DNA of 64,000 nucleotides from Bradyrhizobium sp. B097 (GCF_038957035.1 NZ_CP152412.1:2538501-2602500), one strand, 5' to 3'. Numbered from the stretch's first letter, positions 27,652 to 36,230 are shown. The notes: generated from the letters alone by a model not told the origin. A program made the numbers and translations.

Positions 27652-28197
27652 CTATTCGTCCCGGCCGGCCGTCGACTTCCGCCGTCCGGATGCCGAATTG
27701 GTGTCGGGCAGGCTGTATTTGCTGTTGCCCTCGATCAATTCGGTCACCATCGCGAGAAATGCTGCCCTGAACTCGGGCCGCAGGGGCGCGAGGAAGCGAT
27801 CCTGCGCACGGCGCATGCTGTCGTACATCTTGTCGGCGACCGCCTCGCCCTCCTTGGTCAGGAAGGCCACCATCGAGCGCCGGTCGGTTTGGCTGCGTTC
27901 GCGCCGCACCAGGCCGCGTTCCGACAGGCGGTTCAGAACATCTGCTACATTTGTGCGATCGATGCCCACCTCACCACCAAGCGTGACCTGATCGATGCCA
28001 GGGTTGTTGAGTAGCGTCGTGATCAGGCCGTACTGCACCGGCGTGATGCCGAACTCCTGGCACTCCTCAAGAAAGATCGCGGAGTGGATCTGATGCAGGC
28101 GGCGGACCAGGTAGCCCGGGCGCGACGCCAGGGGCATCCGCGCCATTTCCACCTTGACCTCGGACCTTGTGGAATTGGTGGATGATTGCTTCTTCAA
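27652..28197 (-). CDS. picR: MarR-family transcriptional regulator (PicR-like)
   Basis: 181 residues, start TTG 28197 preceded by AAGGA on the minus strand. The winged-helix core is GITPVQYGLITTLLNNPGIDQVTLGGEVGIDRTNVADVLNRL, with the wing RRERSQTDRRSMVAFLT. Both ends carry charged tails. It is divergent from the binding-protein/lower-pathway operon and is the only regulator in the cluster, so it is the natural candidate to bind the shared TGTATACTGA motif. A MarR repressor is known for picolinate clusters, relieved by a hydroxylated intermediate; the same control here is inferred. Confidence 0.82.
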   Translation of the reverse strand: MKKQSSTNSTRSEVKVEMARMPLASRPGYLVRRLHQIHSAIFLEECQEFGITPVQYGLITTLLNNPGIDQVTLGGEVGIDRTNVADVLNRLSERGLVRRERSQTDRRSMVAFLTKEGEAVADKMYDSMRRAQDRFLAPLRPEFRAAFLAMVTELIEGNSKYSLPDTNSASGRRKSTAGRDE

Positions 28198-28273
28198 CGT
28201 GCATTCCTTCCATTCTTTGAGCGGTCCTCGGTCAGCAAATGAGCCGAAGGCCCCTTGACGGGCTGCCTAATTA

Positions 28274-28292
28274 CTCAGTATACATCTCTTTA
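28274..28292 (-). promoter_or_regulatory. Putative MarR operator, site 3 (divergent promoter)
   Basis: CTCAGTATACATCTCTTTA lies between marR and the binding-protein operon, 77 bp from the regulator's start. The first 15 bases are identical to site 5. This position allows autoregulation and control of the operon from one site. Confidence 0.6.
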
Positions 28293-28377
28293 TCGCGAGC
28301 GGTACCGCTGATTCCAGGATTGACCTGAGAATAACAACAATAAGATGGCGGCGCGCGAGGCAAACGGAGGATGGCTC

Positions 28378-29577
28378 ATGAACAGGCTCGCATCATCAAT
28401 TCTCGCGCTGACCCTGATGTCGGGTTTGGGTCCGGCTAAGGCTGGCCCCGACGCCGTGACGATCGGTGTCCTCAACGACCTCAGCGGCGTGTACTCGGAT
28501 CTCGGTGGGCCCGGGTCCGTTGCGGCGGCGGAAATCGCGGTGGAGGAGTTCGGGCCAACCGTGATCGGCAAGCCGATCAAGGTGATGTCGGGAGACCACC
28601 AGAACAAGGCCGATGTCGGTTCGCAGCTGGCGCGTCGATGGTTCGATGTTGACCACGTCGATATGGTGATCGACTTCCCCAACTCGGGCGTGGCACTGGC
28701 CGTGCAGGAGATCGCAAGAGCGAAAAAGAAGATCGCGATCTATTCCACGGCGGCAACCATGGACCTGACCGGCAAAGCCTGTTCGTCGACCGGCTTTCAA
28801 TGGACCTACGACAATTATTCGAATGCTGCGGGCGTCGCCTCTGCCCTCGTCAAGAAGGGGTTTGACACCTGGTACTTCCTGACGGTCGACTATGCGTTCG
28901 GTCTTTCACTCGAGACGGAAGCCTCGAAAGCCGTCAAGGCCGCAGGCGGCAAGGTGGTGGGCGCTGCGCGCCATCCGCTGAACACGCCGGATTTCTCCTC
29001 CTTCCTGCTCCAGGCTCAATCCTCCAAGGCAAAAGTCATCGCATTCGCCAACGCCGGTGGCGACACGGTCAATGCCGTGAAGCAGGCCAATGAATTCCAG
29101 ATCGTGCAGGGCGGGCAGACGATCGTCACGCCGGTCACATTCATCACCGACGTGCACAGTCTCGGTCTTCAGGTCGCTCAGGGGCTCACCTTCGTGACCG
29201 GCTACTACTGGGATCTGAACGACCAGACCCGTGCGTTCGCGGAGAAATTCTACAAGAAGCGTAAAGCGATGCCGACGATGGCGCAGGCTGGCGTCTATTC
29301 CGGCGTGCTTCACTACCTGAAGGCGGTGAAGGAGGCCGGCACCGACGACGGAATTGCGGTCGCCGAGAAGATGCGCGAGCTGCCTGTGCGGGATGCCTTT
29401 ACGCAGTCCGGTTCGGTGCGAGCCGATGGGCGGATGGTCCACGACATGTATCTCGTCGAGGTGAAGAAACCGTCGGAGTCGAAGGCGCCGTGGGACTACT
29501 ACAAGGTTCTGGCGACCATTCCCGCGGCCGAGGCGTTCAAGCCTTTGGCTGAAAGCGAATGCCCCCTGGTGAAGTGA
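28378..29577 (+). CDS. Orphan ABC-type substrate-binding protein (Peripla_BP_6)
   Basis: 399 residues, start ATG 28378 after GGAGGATGGCTC. Residues 1-~22 are a signal peptide ending near PAKAG. Mature part begins VTIGVLNDLSGVYSDLGGPG and carries the DHQNKADVGSQLARRWFD segment seen in a subfamily common near aromatic-acid genes. No permease or ATPase accompanies it; it may feed a transporter encoded elsewhere. It resembles the protein encoded at 38639-39850. First gene of the operon leading to the lower pathway. Confidence 0.85.
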   Translation: MNRLASSILALTLMSGLGPAKAGPDAVTIGVLNDLSGVYSDLGGPGSVAAAEIAVEEFGPTVIGKPIKVMSGDHQNKADVGSQLARRWFDVDHVDMVIDFPNSGVALAVQEIARAKKKIAIYSTAATMDLTGKACSSTGFQWTYDNYSNAAGVASALVKKGFDTWYFLTVDYAFGLSLETEASKAVKAAGGKVVGAARHPLNTPDFSSFLLQAQSSKAKVIAFANAGGDTVNAVKQANEFQIVQGGQTIVTPVTFITDVHSLGLQVAQGLTFVTGYYWDLNDQTRAFAEKFYKKRKAMPTMAQAGVYSGVLHYLKAVKEAGTDDGIAVAEKMRELPVRDAFTQSGSVRADGRMVHDMYLVEVKKPSESKAPWDYYKVLATIPAAEAFKPLAESECPLVK

Positions 29578-29655
29578 CTGTCAGGGCCGTCCCGGTCGGG
29601 TTTGTCCCAGCCGTGACCGGGATCCGCGTACGTCGAGATCCGCAAGGAGCAATTC

Positions 29656-30624
29656 ATGTCGTCCAGAATTCGCAAGATCGCGCTCGAAGAGCACTTCACG
29701 GCGCCCGGCTTCGAGGAATATTCGAAGGTCTTCACGAAGCACATGGACTCCGCTGCGCAATCCAGGCTGTCGTCCCAACTCAGGGACTTCGATGAATTGC
29801 GGCTCGGTGAGATGGACCGGGCCGGGATCGACAAGGTCGTTCTGTCGCAGACCGGACCAAGCGTTCAGGCCGAAACCAACATAGACGTCGCCATCCGGCG
29901 CGCCGCCGAAGGCAATGACTACTTGGTGCAGCAGATTCAGCGGCATCCGGCCCGCTATGCTGGCTTCGCATCGCTGCCGATGCACTCCCCGAAGGCAGCC
30001 GCAAGCGAGCTGACCCGTGCCGTCGAAGTTCTTGGCTTCAAGGGCGCCCTGGTCAACGGTCATACGGGCGGGACCTACTATGACGATCCGGCCTACGACG
30101 CGTTTTGGGAGCGGATGCAGCATTTGGACGTGCCGCTCTACTTGCATCCGACGGACCCAAGTCCGGTTCCGAAAGCCTATGACGGCCATCCAGAACTCAC
30201 CGGCGCGGTGTGGGGGTGGGGCGTCGAGACCGCGACCCATGCGCTCAGACTGCTGTTCGGCGGAGTCTTCGATCGCTTTCCGCGGTTGAAGATCATCCTC
30301 GGCCACATGGGTGAGGGGCTGCCGATGCTGCTCTGGCGGTTCGACAGCCGCTTCGCCGTGTACCCGCATGGCGTTCGGCTTGCGCACAAGCCGTCCGAAT
30401 ACTTCGGACGCAACATCTTCATCACGACGTCAGGCGTCTGTTCGTCTGCAGCGCTTGCCTGCGCGCTTGCCGAGATGGGCAACGCCGCCGTCATGTTTTC
30501 GGTCGACTATCCCTACGAGTCGACGGCAATCGCCGCGGATTTCATCGAGCGCGCGCCAATATCCGAGGATGTCCGCGCGCAGGTCTGCTCGCGCAACGCC
30601 GAACGCATTCTGAAGCTGGCCTGA
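29656..30624 (+). CDS. picC: Amidohydrolase-2 family decarboxylase (PicC-like, 3,6-dihydroxypicolinate decarboxylase)
   Basis: 322 residues. IALEEHF at the N-terminus, YLHPTDPSP, ILGHMGEGLP and FSVDYPYE are the metal-ligand and active-site blocks of gamma-resorcylate/2,3-dihydroxybenzoate decarboxylases. These enzymes remove a carboxyl group next to a ring hydroxyl without oxygen. Placed directly before 2,5-dihydroxypyridine catabolic genes, conversion of 3,6-dihydroxypicolinate to 2,5-dihydroxypyridine is the simplest assignment. An ACMSD-like reaction on an opened ring is less likely because the dioxygenase step comes later. Confidence 0.8.
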   Translation: MSSRIRKIALEEHFTAPGFEEYSKVFTKHMDSAAQSRLSSQLRDFDELRLGEMDRAGIDKVVLSQTGPSVQAETNIDVAIRRAAEGNDYLVQQIQRHPARYAGFASLPMHSPKAAASELTRAVEVLGFKGALVNGHTGGTYYDDPAYDAFWERMQHLDVPLYLHPTDPSPVPKAYDGHPELTGAVWGWGVETATHALRLLFGGVFDRFPRLKIILGHMGEGLPMLLWRFDSRFAVYPHGVRLAHKPSEYFGRNIFITTSGVCSSAALACALAEMGNAAVMFSVDYPYESTAIAADFIERAPISEDVRAQVCSRNAERILKLA

Positions 30625-30643
30625 TCGGCCGAGGAGACACCAC

Positions 30644-31444
30644 GTGCAGAAGGTCTATCGCATCGGCCAGATCGTTCCGAGCTCGAATACGACCATGGAG
30701 ACTGAAATTCCTGCGATGCTCAATGCGCATTCGCTCGCGCACGGCACGCGCTTCACCTTTCATTCGAGCCGGATGCGGATGAAGACGGTCAAGAAGGAAG
30801 AGCTCGCGGCGATGGACGGCGAGTCCGATCGCTGCGCGCTCGAGCTCTCGGATGCGCGCGTCGACGTCCTCGGCTACGCCTGCCTGGTCGCGATCATGAG
30901 CATGGGGAAGTCGTACCACCGCGTCTCGCAGGAGCGGCTCCATGGTCGCACGGTCGAGAACGGCGCGCCGGCTCCCGTTGTAACCAGCGCCGGTGCCCTG
31001 GTTGATGCGCTGCACGTCATCGGCGCCAAGCGCATTGCCGTCGTCGCGCCGTACATGAAACCGCTGACGCAGCTCGTCATCGACTACATCGAGCATGAGG
31101 GGATCAAGGTCTCCGATTCCCGCGCGCTCGAGATTCCGGACAACATCTTGGTCGGTCGACACGATCCGGCGAACCTGCCGAAGATCGTGGCGGGGATGGA
31201 CCTGAAGGACGCCGACGCGGTCGTCTTGTCAGCGTGTGTGCAGATGCCGTCGTTGCCTTCAATCGCCGAGGTCGAGGCAAGAACCGGCAAGCCCGTGATC
31301 ACCGCCGCGGTCGCGACCACTTACGCCATGCTGACGGCGCTCGACCTGAACACGCGGGTACCGGGCGCGGGCGCATTGCTCTCGGGCGCTTTCGGCAAGA
31401 ATGCAGCGGCCGCTCCTAACGCAAAACTGCAGGCCGCCGGATGA
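30644..31444 (+). CDS. picG: Maleate cis-trans isomerase (PicG/NicE-like)
   Basis: 266 residues, start GTG 30644 after GAGGAG. Asp/Glu racemase superfamily: IVPSSNTTMETEIPAM near the N-terminus, YACLVAIM with the first cysteine and SACVQMPSLPS with the second, as in maleate isomerases. It turns maleate into fumarate, the last step to the TCA cycle. The stop overlaps the next start by four bases. Confidence 0.86.
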   Translation: MQKVYRIGQIVPSSNTTMETEIPAMLNAHSLAHGTRFTFHSSRMRMKTVKKEELAAMDGESDRCALELSDARVDVLGYACLVAIMSMGKSYHRVSQERLHGRTVENGAPAPVVTSAGALVDALHVIGAKRIAVVAPYMKPLTQLVIDYIEHEGIKVSDSRALEIPDNILVGRHDPANLPKIVAGMDLKDADAVVLSACVQMPSLPSIAEVEARTGKPVITAAVATTYAMLTALDLNTRVPGAGALLSGAFGKNAAAAPNAKLQAAG

Positions 31445-32292
31445 GTACATTCCGATACGGCGCAAACATCCAGGCCAACGGCGTGCGGCTGCACTATCTG
31501 CTCTACGGGCAGGCGCAAGCGGGGCGTGATCCGGTCATCATCCTGCCGGGCATCACCAGTCCGGCGATCACTTGGGGGTTTGTAGCCGAGCGGTTTGGAC
31601 GCCAGTTCGAGACCTACGTGCTCGATATCCGAGGCCGGGGACTGTCGCAATCTGGTCCCACACTCGACTACAGCCTGGACGCGCAGGCCGCCGATCTGGC
31701 CGAGCTGGCTGCGGCGTTGAAACTGCCGCGATATACCGTGGTTGGCCACTCGATGGGGGCCCGTATTGCGGTTCGTGCGGCACGGCGCGGATTGCCCGGA
31801 CTGGCCAGACTGGTCCTGGTGGATCCGCCGGTCTCGGGACCGGGTCGGCGCGCCTATCCGGCGAAGCTCGATTGGTACGTCGATTCCATTCGGCTCTCGG
31901 TTGCCGGTTGCAACGCCGAAAAGATGCGGGTGTTCTGCCCGACATGGACCGAGGATCAACTGAATCTGCGTGCGGAGTGGCTGCACACCTGCGACGAGCG
32001 CGCGGTGCGCGAGAGCTTTGACGGATTCCACAATGACGACATTCACAGCGATCTCGGACGGGTCACCGTTCCAGTCCGTCTGATCGCTGCAGGACGTGGC
32101 GACGTCATCCGCGACGAGGACATCGCCGAAATCCAGCGGCTGTTGCCGAGTGCTTCGATCACGCGCGTCGTCGACGCGGGGCATATGATTCCATGGGATG
32201 ACGAGGCGGGGTTCTACGCCGCCTTCGAGGAGTTTCTTGGCGCTCGTCTGAACGCCGCAATCAGCAAGGAGAAGCAACATGTCGGTCAGTGA
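31441..32292 (+). CDS. picE: N-formylmaleamate deformylase (PicE/NicD-like alpha/beta hydrolase)
   Basis: 283 residues. Nucleophile elbow GHSMGA (serine near residue 103), oxyanion strand PVIILPGITSP, acid GRGDVIRDEDI, and C-terminal histidine in VVDAGHMIPWDD. Family fit plus position between the maleate isomerase and 2,5-dihydroxypyridine dioxygenase genes point to removal of the formyl group from N-formylmaleamate. Confidence 0.83.
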   Translation: MSTFRYGANIQANGVRLHYLLYGQAQAGRDPVIILPGITSPAITWGFVAERFGRQFETYVLDIRGRGLSQSGPTLDYSLDAQAADLAELAAALKLPRYTVVGHSMGARIAVRAARRGLPGLARLVLVDPPVSGPGRRAYPAKLDWYVDSIRLSVAGCNAEKMRVFCPTWTEDQLNLRAEWLHTCDERAVRESFDGFHNDDIHSDLGRVTVPVRLIAAGRGDVIRDEDIAEIQRLLPSASITRVVDAGHMIPWDDEAGFYAAFEEFLGARLNAAISKEKQHVGQ

Positions 32293-33337
32293 TCACGATC
32301 TGATACAGGCCTGGAAGCAGGTTCTCTCGCTTTCCAAGCTGGAGCGAGGCCAGCTCGTCACCGTGCTCACCAGCTCGTCGACGCATCCGCAGACCCTGTC
32401 GACCGCGATTCTCGCGGCTGCGTCGATGGGCGCAATCGTCAACCGGCTCGATCTGCTTCCGGTCAATGGCGAGAAGGCTTTGAGCCGCGACTCGCTGGCC
32501 TATCTCGGGACAACGCCGCTGACGGGGAATCGCGCAGCGATCGCGGCACTGAAGGAGAGTGACCTCGTCCTCGACCTGATGACCCTGCTGTTCTCCCCCG
32601 AACAGCACGAGATCCTGAAGGCGGGCACGAAGATCCTGCTGGCTGTCGAGCCGCCGGAAGTCCTGGTTCGCATGGTGCCGACAATGGCCGATCGTGCGCG
32701 CGTCGCCGCTGCGAGCGCGAAGCTTGGCAAGGCGAAGGAGATGCATGTGACGTCGCCGGCCGGCACGGACGTCCGCTTCAAGCTCGGACAGTTCCCGGCC
32801 ATCAGCGAATATGGCTTCGTCGACGAGCCCGGGCGGTGGGATCATTGGCCGAGCGGCTTCGCCTTGACCTGGGCAAATGAAGGCGAGGCCGATGGAACGA
32901 TCGTGATGGAGCGGGGCGATATCCTGCTCCCGATGAAGTCCTACATTCAGGATCGTATCCACTTTGGGATCGAGAAGGGCTTTGTGACCTCGATCGAGGG
33001 CGGCGTCGATGCCGAGATCCTGAGCGAGTACATGGCCTCGTACAACGATCGAGACGCATATGCGATGTCGCACATCGGTTGGGGGCTGCAGCCGCGAGCC
33101 AAGTGGTCGACGCTCGGTCTCTATGACCGGGAGGCCACGATCGGCATGGACGCGCGGGCGTTCGAGGGCAATTTCCTGTTCTCGTTCGGCCCGAACAACG
33201 AGGCCGGCGGGAGCCGCACAACGGCCTGCCATATCGATATTCCGATGCGGAATTGCACGATTGCGCTCGACGGGGAGGAGGTCGTCCGAAACGGAAAGGT
33301 GCTCGATGGAGGACCGGTTCGTGAGGCCGCCGAATGA
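32279..33337 (+). CDS. picD: 2,5-dihydroxypyridine 5,6-dioxygenase (PicD/NicX family)
   Basis: 352 residues, start ATG 32279 after AAGGAG. It belongs to the aminopeptidase-M29-like fold that includes NicX. His265 (MSHIGWG), His318 and Asp320 (CHIDIP) fall at the residue numbers I recall for the iron ligands of Pseudomonas NicX. It opens 2,5-dihydroxypyridine with O2 to give N-formylmaleamate. An M29 peptidase is the alternative annotation, but the neighbours argue against it. It overlaps the preceding gene by 14 bp and the next by 4. Confidence 0.88.
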   Translation: MSVSDHDLIQAWKQVLSLSKLERGQLVTVLTSSSTHPQTLSTAILAAASMGAIVNRLDLLPVNGEKALSRDSLAYLGTTPLTGNRAAIAALKESDLVLDLMTLLFSPEQHEILKAGTKILLAVEPPEVLVRMVPTMADRARVAAASAKLGKAKEMHVTSPAGTDVRFKLGQFPAISEYGFVDEPGRWDHWPSGFALTWANEGEADGTIVMERGDILLPMKSYIQDRIHFGIEKGFVTSIEGGVDAEILSEYMASYNDRDAYAMSHIGWGLQPRAKWSTLGLYDREATIGMDARAFEGNFLFSFGPNNEAGGSRTTACHIDIPMRNCTIALDGEEVVRNGKVLDGGPVREAAE

Positions 33338-34011
33338 CCGACGACAAGGCAACATATCGCCGGCAAGGCTTCGGTCAGGAGCTGGATCTCGACGCTCCAT
33401 TCGGGCTGCTGATCATCGATTTCGTCAACGGATTTCTCGATCCCGCCGTTTTCGGCGGCGGCAACATCGCTGCCGCGATGGAGAGGACGGTCGGATTGCT
33501 GGGCGAAGCGCGCCGGAGAAGGTGGCCGGTTGCGCATTCGAGAATCGTATTCGCCGACGACGATGCCGACCGCAACGTATTCGCGATGAAGGTGCCGGGG
33601 CTGCTCACGCTGAAGGAGTCTTCTTCCAACAGTGCGATCGTTCCGCAGCTTGCGCCGAAGCCGGGCGAGCTGGTCGTTCGAAAGACCGTGCCGTCGGCAT
33701 TCTTCGCGACAGGGCTGGGGCCATGGCTGACGCAGCGCGGCGTCCGCACGCTTGTGGTCGCTGGTTGCGTGACGAGCGGTTGTGTCCGGTCGAGCGTCGT
33801 TGACGCGATGTCGCTGGGCTTCCTTCCGCTCGTGGTCAGGGATTGCGTCGGGGACCGTGCGATCGGTCCGCACGAGGCGAATTTGTTCGACATGTCGGAG
33901 AAGTACGCGGTCGTCATGGACCTCGCCGATACCATGAAGCTCGTGGAAGCCAGGACTGCTGGTTCTGCCGTTGTGAGTGGCAGCGCAGGTACTCGCCATC
34001 GGATCCAATAG
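33334..34011 (+). CDS. picF: Maleamate amidohydrolase (PicF/NicF-like, isochorismatase fold)
   Basis: 225 residues. The cysteine-hydrolase triad is visible: Asp in LLIIDFVNGF, Lys in VVRKTVPSAFF, Cys in GCVTSGCVRSS. It splits maleamate into maleate and ammonia. Last gene of the operon, followed by a strong terminator. A carbamoylsarcosine-hydrolase-like role is the generic alternative. Confidence 0.86.
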   Translation: MTDDKATYRRQGFGQELDLDAPFGLLIIDFVNGFLDPAVFGGGNIAAAMERTVGLLGEARRRRWPVAHSRIVFADDDADRNVFAMKVPGLLTLKESSSNSAIVPQLAPKPGELVVRKTVPSAFFATGLGPWLTQRGVRTLVVAGCVTSGCVRSSVVDAMSLGFLPLVVRDCVGDRAIGPHEANLFDMSEKYAVVMDLADTMKLVEARTAGSAVVSGSAGTRHRIQ

Positions 34012-34097
34012 CGATATCGACGCCGGGTCGGCGGCAGAACCTGCTGCGCCAAGGTCGGCGATCATGCCTGCAGGTTTCGACAACAGGCTCCCTGCCT

Positions 34098-34124
34098 ATC
34101 CCGCGTCGCCGCGGGATTTTTTTT
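34098..34124 (+). terminator. Rho-independent terminator of the lower-pathway operon
   Basis: Stem ATCCCGCG/CGCGGGAT with a TCGC loop, followed by a run of T residues to 34124, 87 bp after the amidohydrolase stop. Confidence 0.88.
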
Positions 34125-34190
34125 GCCCGCGCGCTGGTCGAGGTTTGATGCAGAGGTCAGTCGTCAGGCGGCGATCAGGATCTAAAGTTC

Positions 34191-34209
34191 GTTTGTATAC
34201 TGATGAATT
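34191..34209 (+). promoter_or_regulatory. Putative MarR operator, site 4
   Basis: GTTTGTATACTGATGAATT shares the TGTATACTGA core with the other sites. It lies 166 bp before the MFS start, in AT-rich DNA between terminator and transporter. With site 5 it could allow looping or cover the promoter from both sides. Confidence 0.5.
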
Positions 34210-34320
34210 CCTCCAATCAAACCTGTTCGGGATCGGGTTATGTTGCGGAATATCTGTAGGATATTAGCTGAATAGGACCTGCGTCGATTCCGTATTGTCT
34301 GTCGTCGCAAAAGTGATATG

Positions 34321-34342
34321 CTCAGTATACATCTCAATTATA
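34321..34342 (-). promoter_or_regulatory. Putative MarR operator, site 5
   Basis: CTCAGTATACATCTC (34321-34335) is identical to site 3 over 15 bases and continues into an AT-rich stretch, ending 33 bp before the MFS start codon. The location is ideal for repression of the transporter. Confidence 0.6.
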
Positions 34343-34374
34343 CAACACAACATAAGATGAGAGGTGAGGGGACG

Positions 34375-35976
34375 ATGACGGACACGCTGCATTCTGCGAA
34401 CGCCATTCGCGCGACTTCCGCAATGACCGCCGAGGAGAAGAAGGTCGTATTGGCATCGTCCTTTGGCGCGCTGCTCGAGTGGTACGACTTCTACATCTAC
34501 GCGGCGCTTGCCGTTCAGCTCGGACACCTCTTCTTTCCGAAGGGCAATGAGACGGCGGCATTCCTCGCAAGCCTCGCAACGTTTGGTGCCGGTTTCCTCA
34601 TTCGCCCGATCGGAGCGCTGTTCTTCGGCCGCCTGGGAGACATGGTCGGGCGCAAGAAGACGTTTCTCGTGACGATCATCCTCATGGGCGTCGCCACGGT
34701 CGGCGTCGGACTGCTCCCGACCTACGATCAAATCGGCATAGCTGCGACGTACGGGCTCGTGCTTTGCCGCTTGCTGCAAGGTCTGGCGCTTGGCGGCGAG
34801 GTTGGCGGAGCCGTGACCTATGTCGCGGAACACTCGCCGGTGAACCGGCGTGGAGCATACACCAGCTCACTTCAGACAACAGCGACGCTTGGGCTTCTGA
34901 GCTCCATCATTGTCGTCTTCGGATTGAAGCTCGTTCTTTCCGATGCGCAGTTCCACAATTGGGGCTGGCGCCTGCCATTCGTGCTGTCGCTGCTGTTGCT
35001 GGTTGTATCGGTCTACTTCCGGGCGAGGCTGCACGAATCGCCCACGTTCCAGCGAATGAAGGCTGCCGGCGCAACGTCCAAGGCGCCGCTCACGGAGAGC
35101 TTTACGCGAGCCTCGAACCTCAAATACGTCGTTCTGTTGTTCGTCGTTGCTGCAGGCCTTGGCGCGATCTTCGGCACTGGACACTTCTATTCGATGTTCT
35201 TCCTCAACAAGACTCTGAAAGTGCCGATGGACGAGGTGCAATTGCTGATCGGGCCAGCCCTGGTGGTGGTCACGCCGCTATATGTCTTCTTCGGCTGGTT
35301 GTCCGATCGCATTGGCCGCAAGCCCATCATGGCGATGGCCTGCCTGCTCGCGGCTGTCACCATCCAGCCGATCTTCAAAGGCCTGACCCACTATGCAAAC
35401 CCGGCCCTGGAGCGCTTCCTCGAGAGCACCGATATCGTCGTCACGGCGCGCGGCTGCAATTTCCGTCTGTTTGCCGAGGCCACCACGGAATGCGACAAGA
35501 TCACCGGTTTTCTGACCGATCTTGGTGTCCAATATCGATCGGAGCAGGCAGCCCCGGGCGCACCGACCACGGTTAAGATCGCGGGACAGGTCGTCGAAGG
35601 CTTCAACCCCGATAGCCTTAGGCAGGCGTTGGTCTCGGCAGGATGGTCGTCGTCCGCCGATCTTTCGAAGATCAATCGTCCCGCGGTATTTGGGCTTCTG
35701 TTCGTCCTCGTGCTCTATCTGGCGATGGTGTACGGCCCGATGGCGGCTTTCATGGTCGAACTGTTTCCGGCGCGCATTCGATATACCTCTCTCTCGTTTC
35801 CGTTCCATGTGGGTGCCGGCTGGGTCGGAGGTATGCTGTCATTCGTCGTCACGGCAATGAATGTGTATTCCGGCAATCCGTACTTCGGATTGTGGTATCC
35901 GGTGATCGTGTCCGGCTTCGCATTTGTTGTCGCTATTTGCCTCGTGCCGGAGACGCGTGGTCGTCCGTTGGATTGA
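34375..35976 (+). CDS. MFS transporter, metabolite:H+ symporter type (candidate picolinate importer)
   Basis: 533 residues from ATG 34375 after GGTGAGGGG; an upstream in-frame ATG would place the operator inside the gene and is rejected. Twelve helices expected; GALLEWYDFYIYAA and GRLGDMVGRKKTF are signatures of the MHS family, and SDRIGRKPIMA is the second-half repeat. A hydrophilic insert of ~90 residues (about 350-440) separates two helices. It probably imports the pyridine carboxylate by proton symport. The paired operators tie it to the regulon. Confidence 0.85.
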   Translation: MTDTLHSANAIRATSAMTAEEKKVVLASSFGALLEWYDFYIYAALAVQLGHLFFPKGNETAAFLASLATFGAGFLIRPIGALFFGRLGDMVGRKKTFLVTIILMGVATVGVGLLPTYDQIGIAATYGLVLCRLLQGLALGGEVGGAVTYVAEHSPVNRRGAYTSSLQTTATLGLLSSIIVVFGLKLVLSDAQFHNWGWRLPFVLSLLLLVVSVYFRARLHESPTFQRMKAAGATSKAPLTESFTRASNLKYVVLLFVVAAGLGAIFGTGHFYSMFFLNKTLKVPMDEVQLLIGPALVVVTPLYVFFGWLSDRIGRKPIMAMACLLAAVTIQPIFKGLTHYANPALERFLESTDIVVTARGCNFRLFAEATTECDKITGFLTDLGVQYRSEQAAPGAPTTVKIAGQVVEGFNPDSLRQALVSAGWSSSADLSKINRPAVFGLLFVLVLYLAMVYGPMAAFMVELFPARIRYTSLSFPFHVGAGWVGGMLSFVVTAMNVYSGNPYFGLWYPVIVSGFAFVVAICLVPETRGRPLD

Positions 35977-36154
35977 ACCTCGCAGGTGGTAATTCAACCT
36001 GCGGAAAATTGCAGCTGGATATCGTCACCCAAGCTTTCGGTCTAATCTCGTTCACGAATACCGAGCACCCGCGCACGAACGAAAACAGCACGTATCTGGT
36101 GCGGGGGTCCAGATCAGGTCAAGTAAGGCCGAATAAGCGATTGATTGATTTCTG

Positions 36155-36230
36155 TGGTGGGCCCGGCAGGACTCGAACCTGCAACCAGACCGTTATGAGC
36201 GGCCGGCTCTAACCATTGAGCTACAGGCCC
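36155..36230 (-). tRNA. tRNA-Ile (CAU anticodon)
   Basis: A 76-nt cloverleaf including the encoded CCA: acceptor GGGCCTG pairing with CGGGCCC, anticodon stem GGCCG/CGGTC around loop CTCATAA, T-loop GGTTCGAGTCC. The CAU anticodon reads as Met, but the body resembles bacterial tRNA-Ile2, whose C34 becomes lysidine. The 3' end points toward the catabolic cluster. Confidence 0.88.

Noticed and set aside
19745..34011. Nicotinate degradation cluster
   Set aside because: The lower pathway is shared, but an amidohydrolase-family ring decarboxylase and a Rieske oxygenase instead of a NicC flavin monooxygenase fit a 2-carboxylated pyridine better. Not fully excluded.
36155..36230. tRNA-Met
   Set aside because: The anticodon is CAU, but stem and loop sequences resemble tRNA-Ile2 more than initiator or elongator Met.
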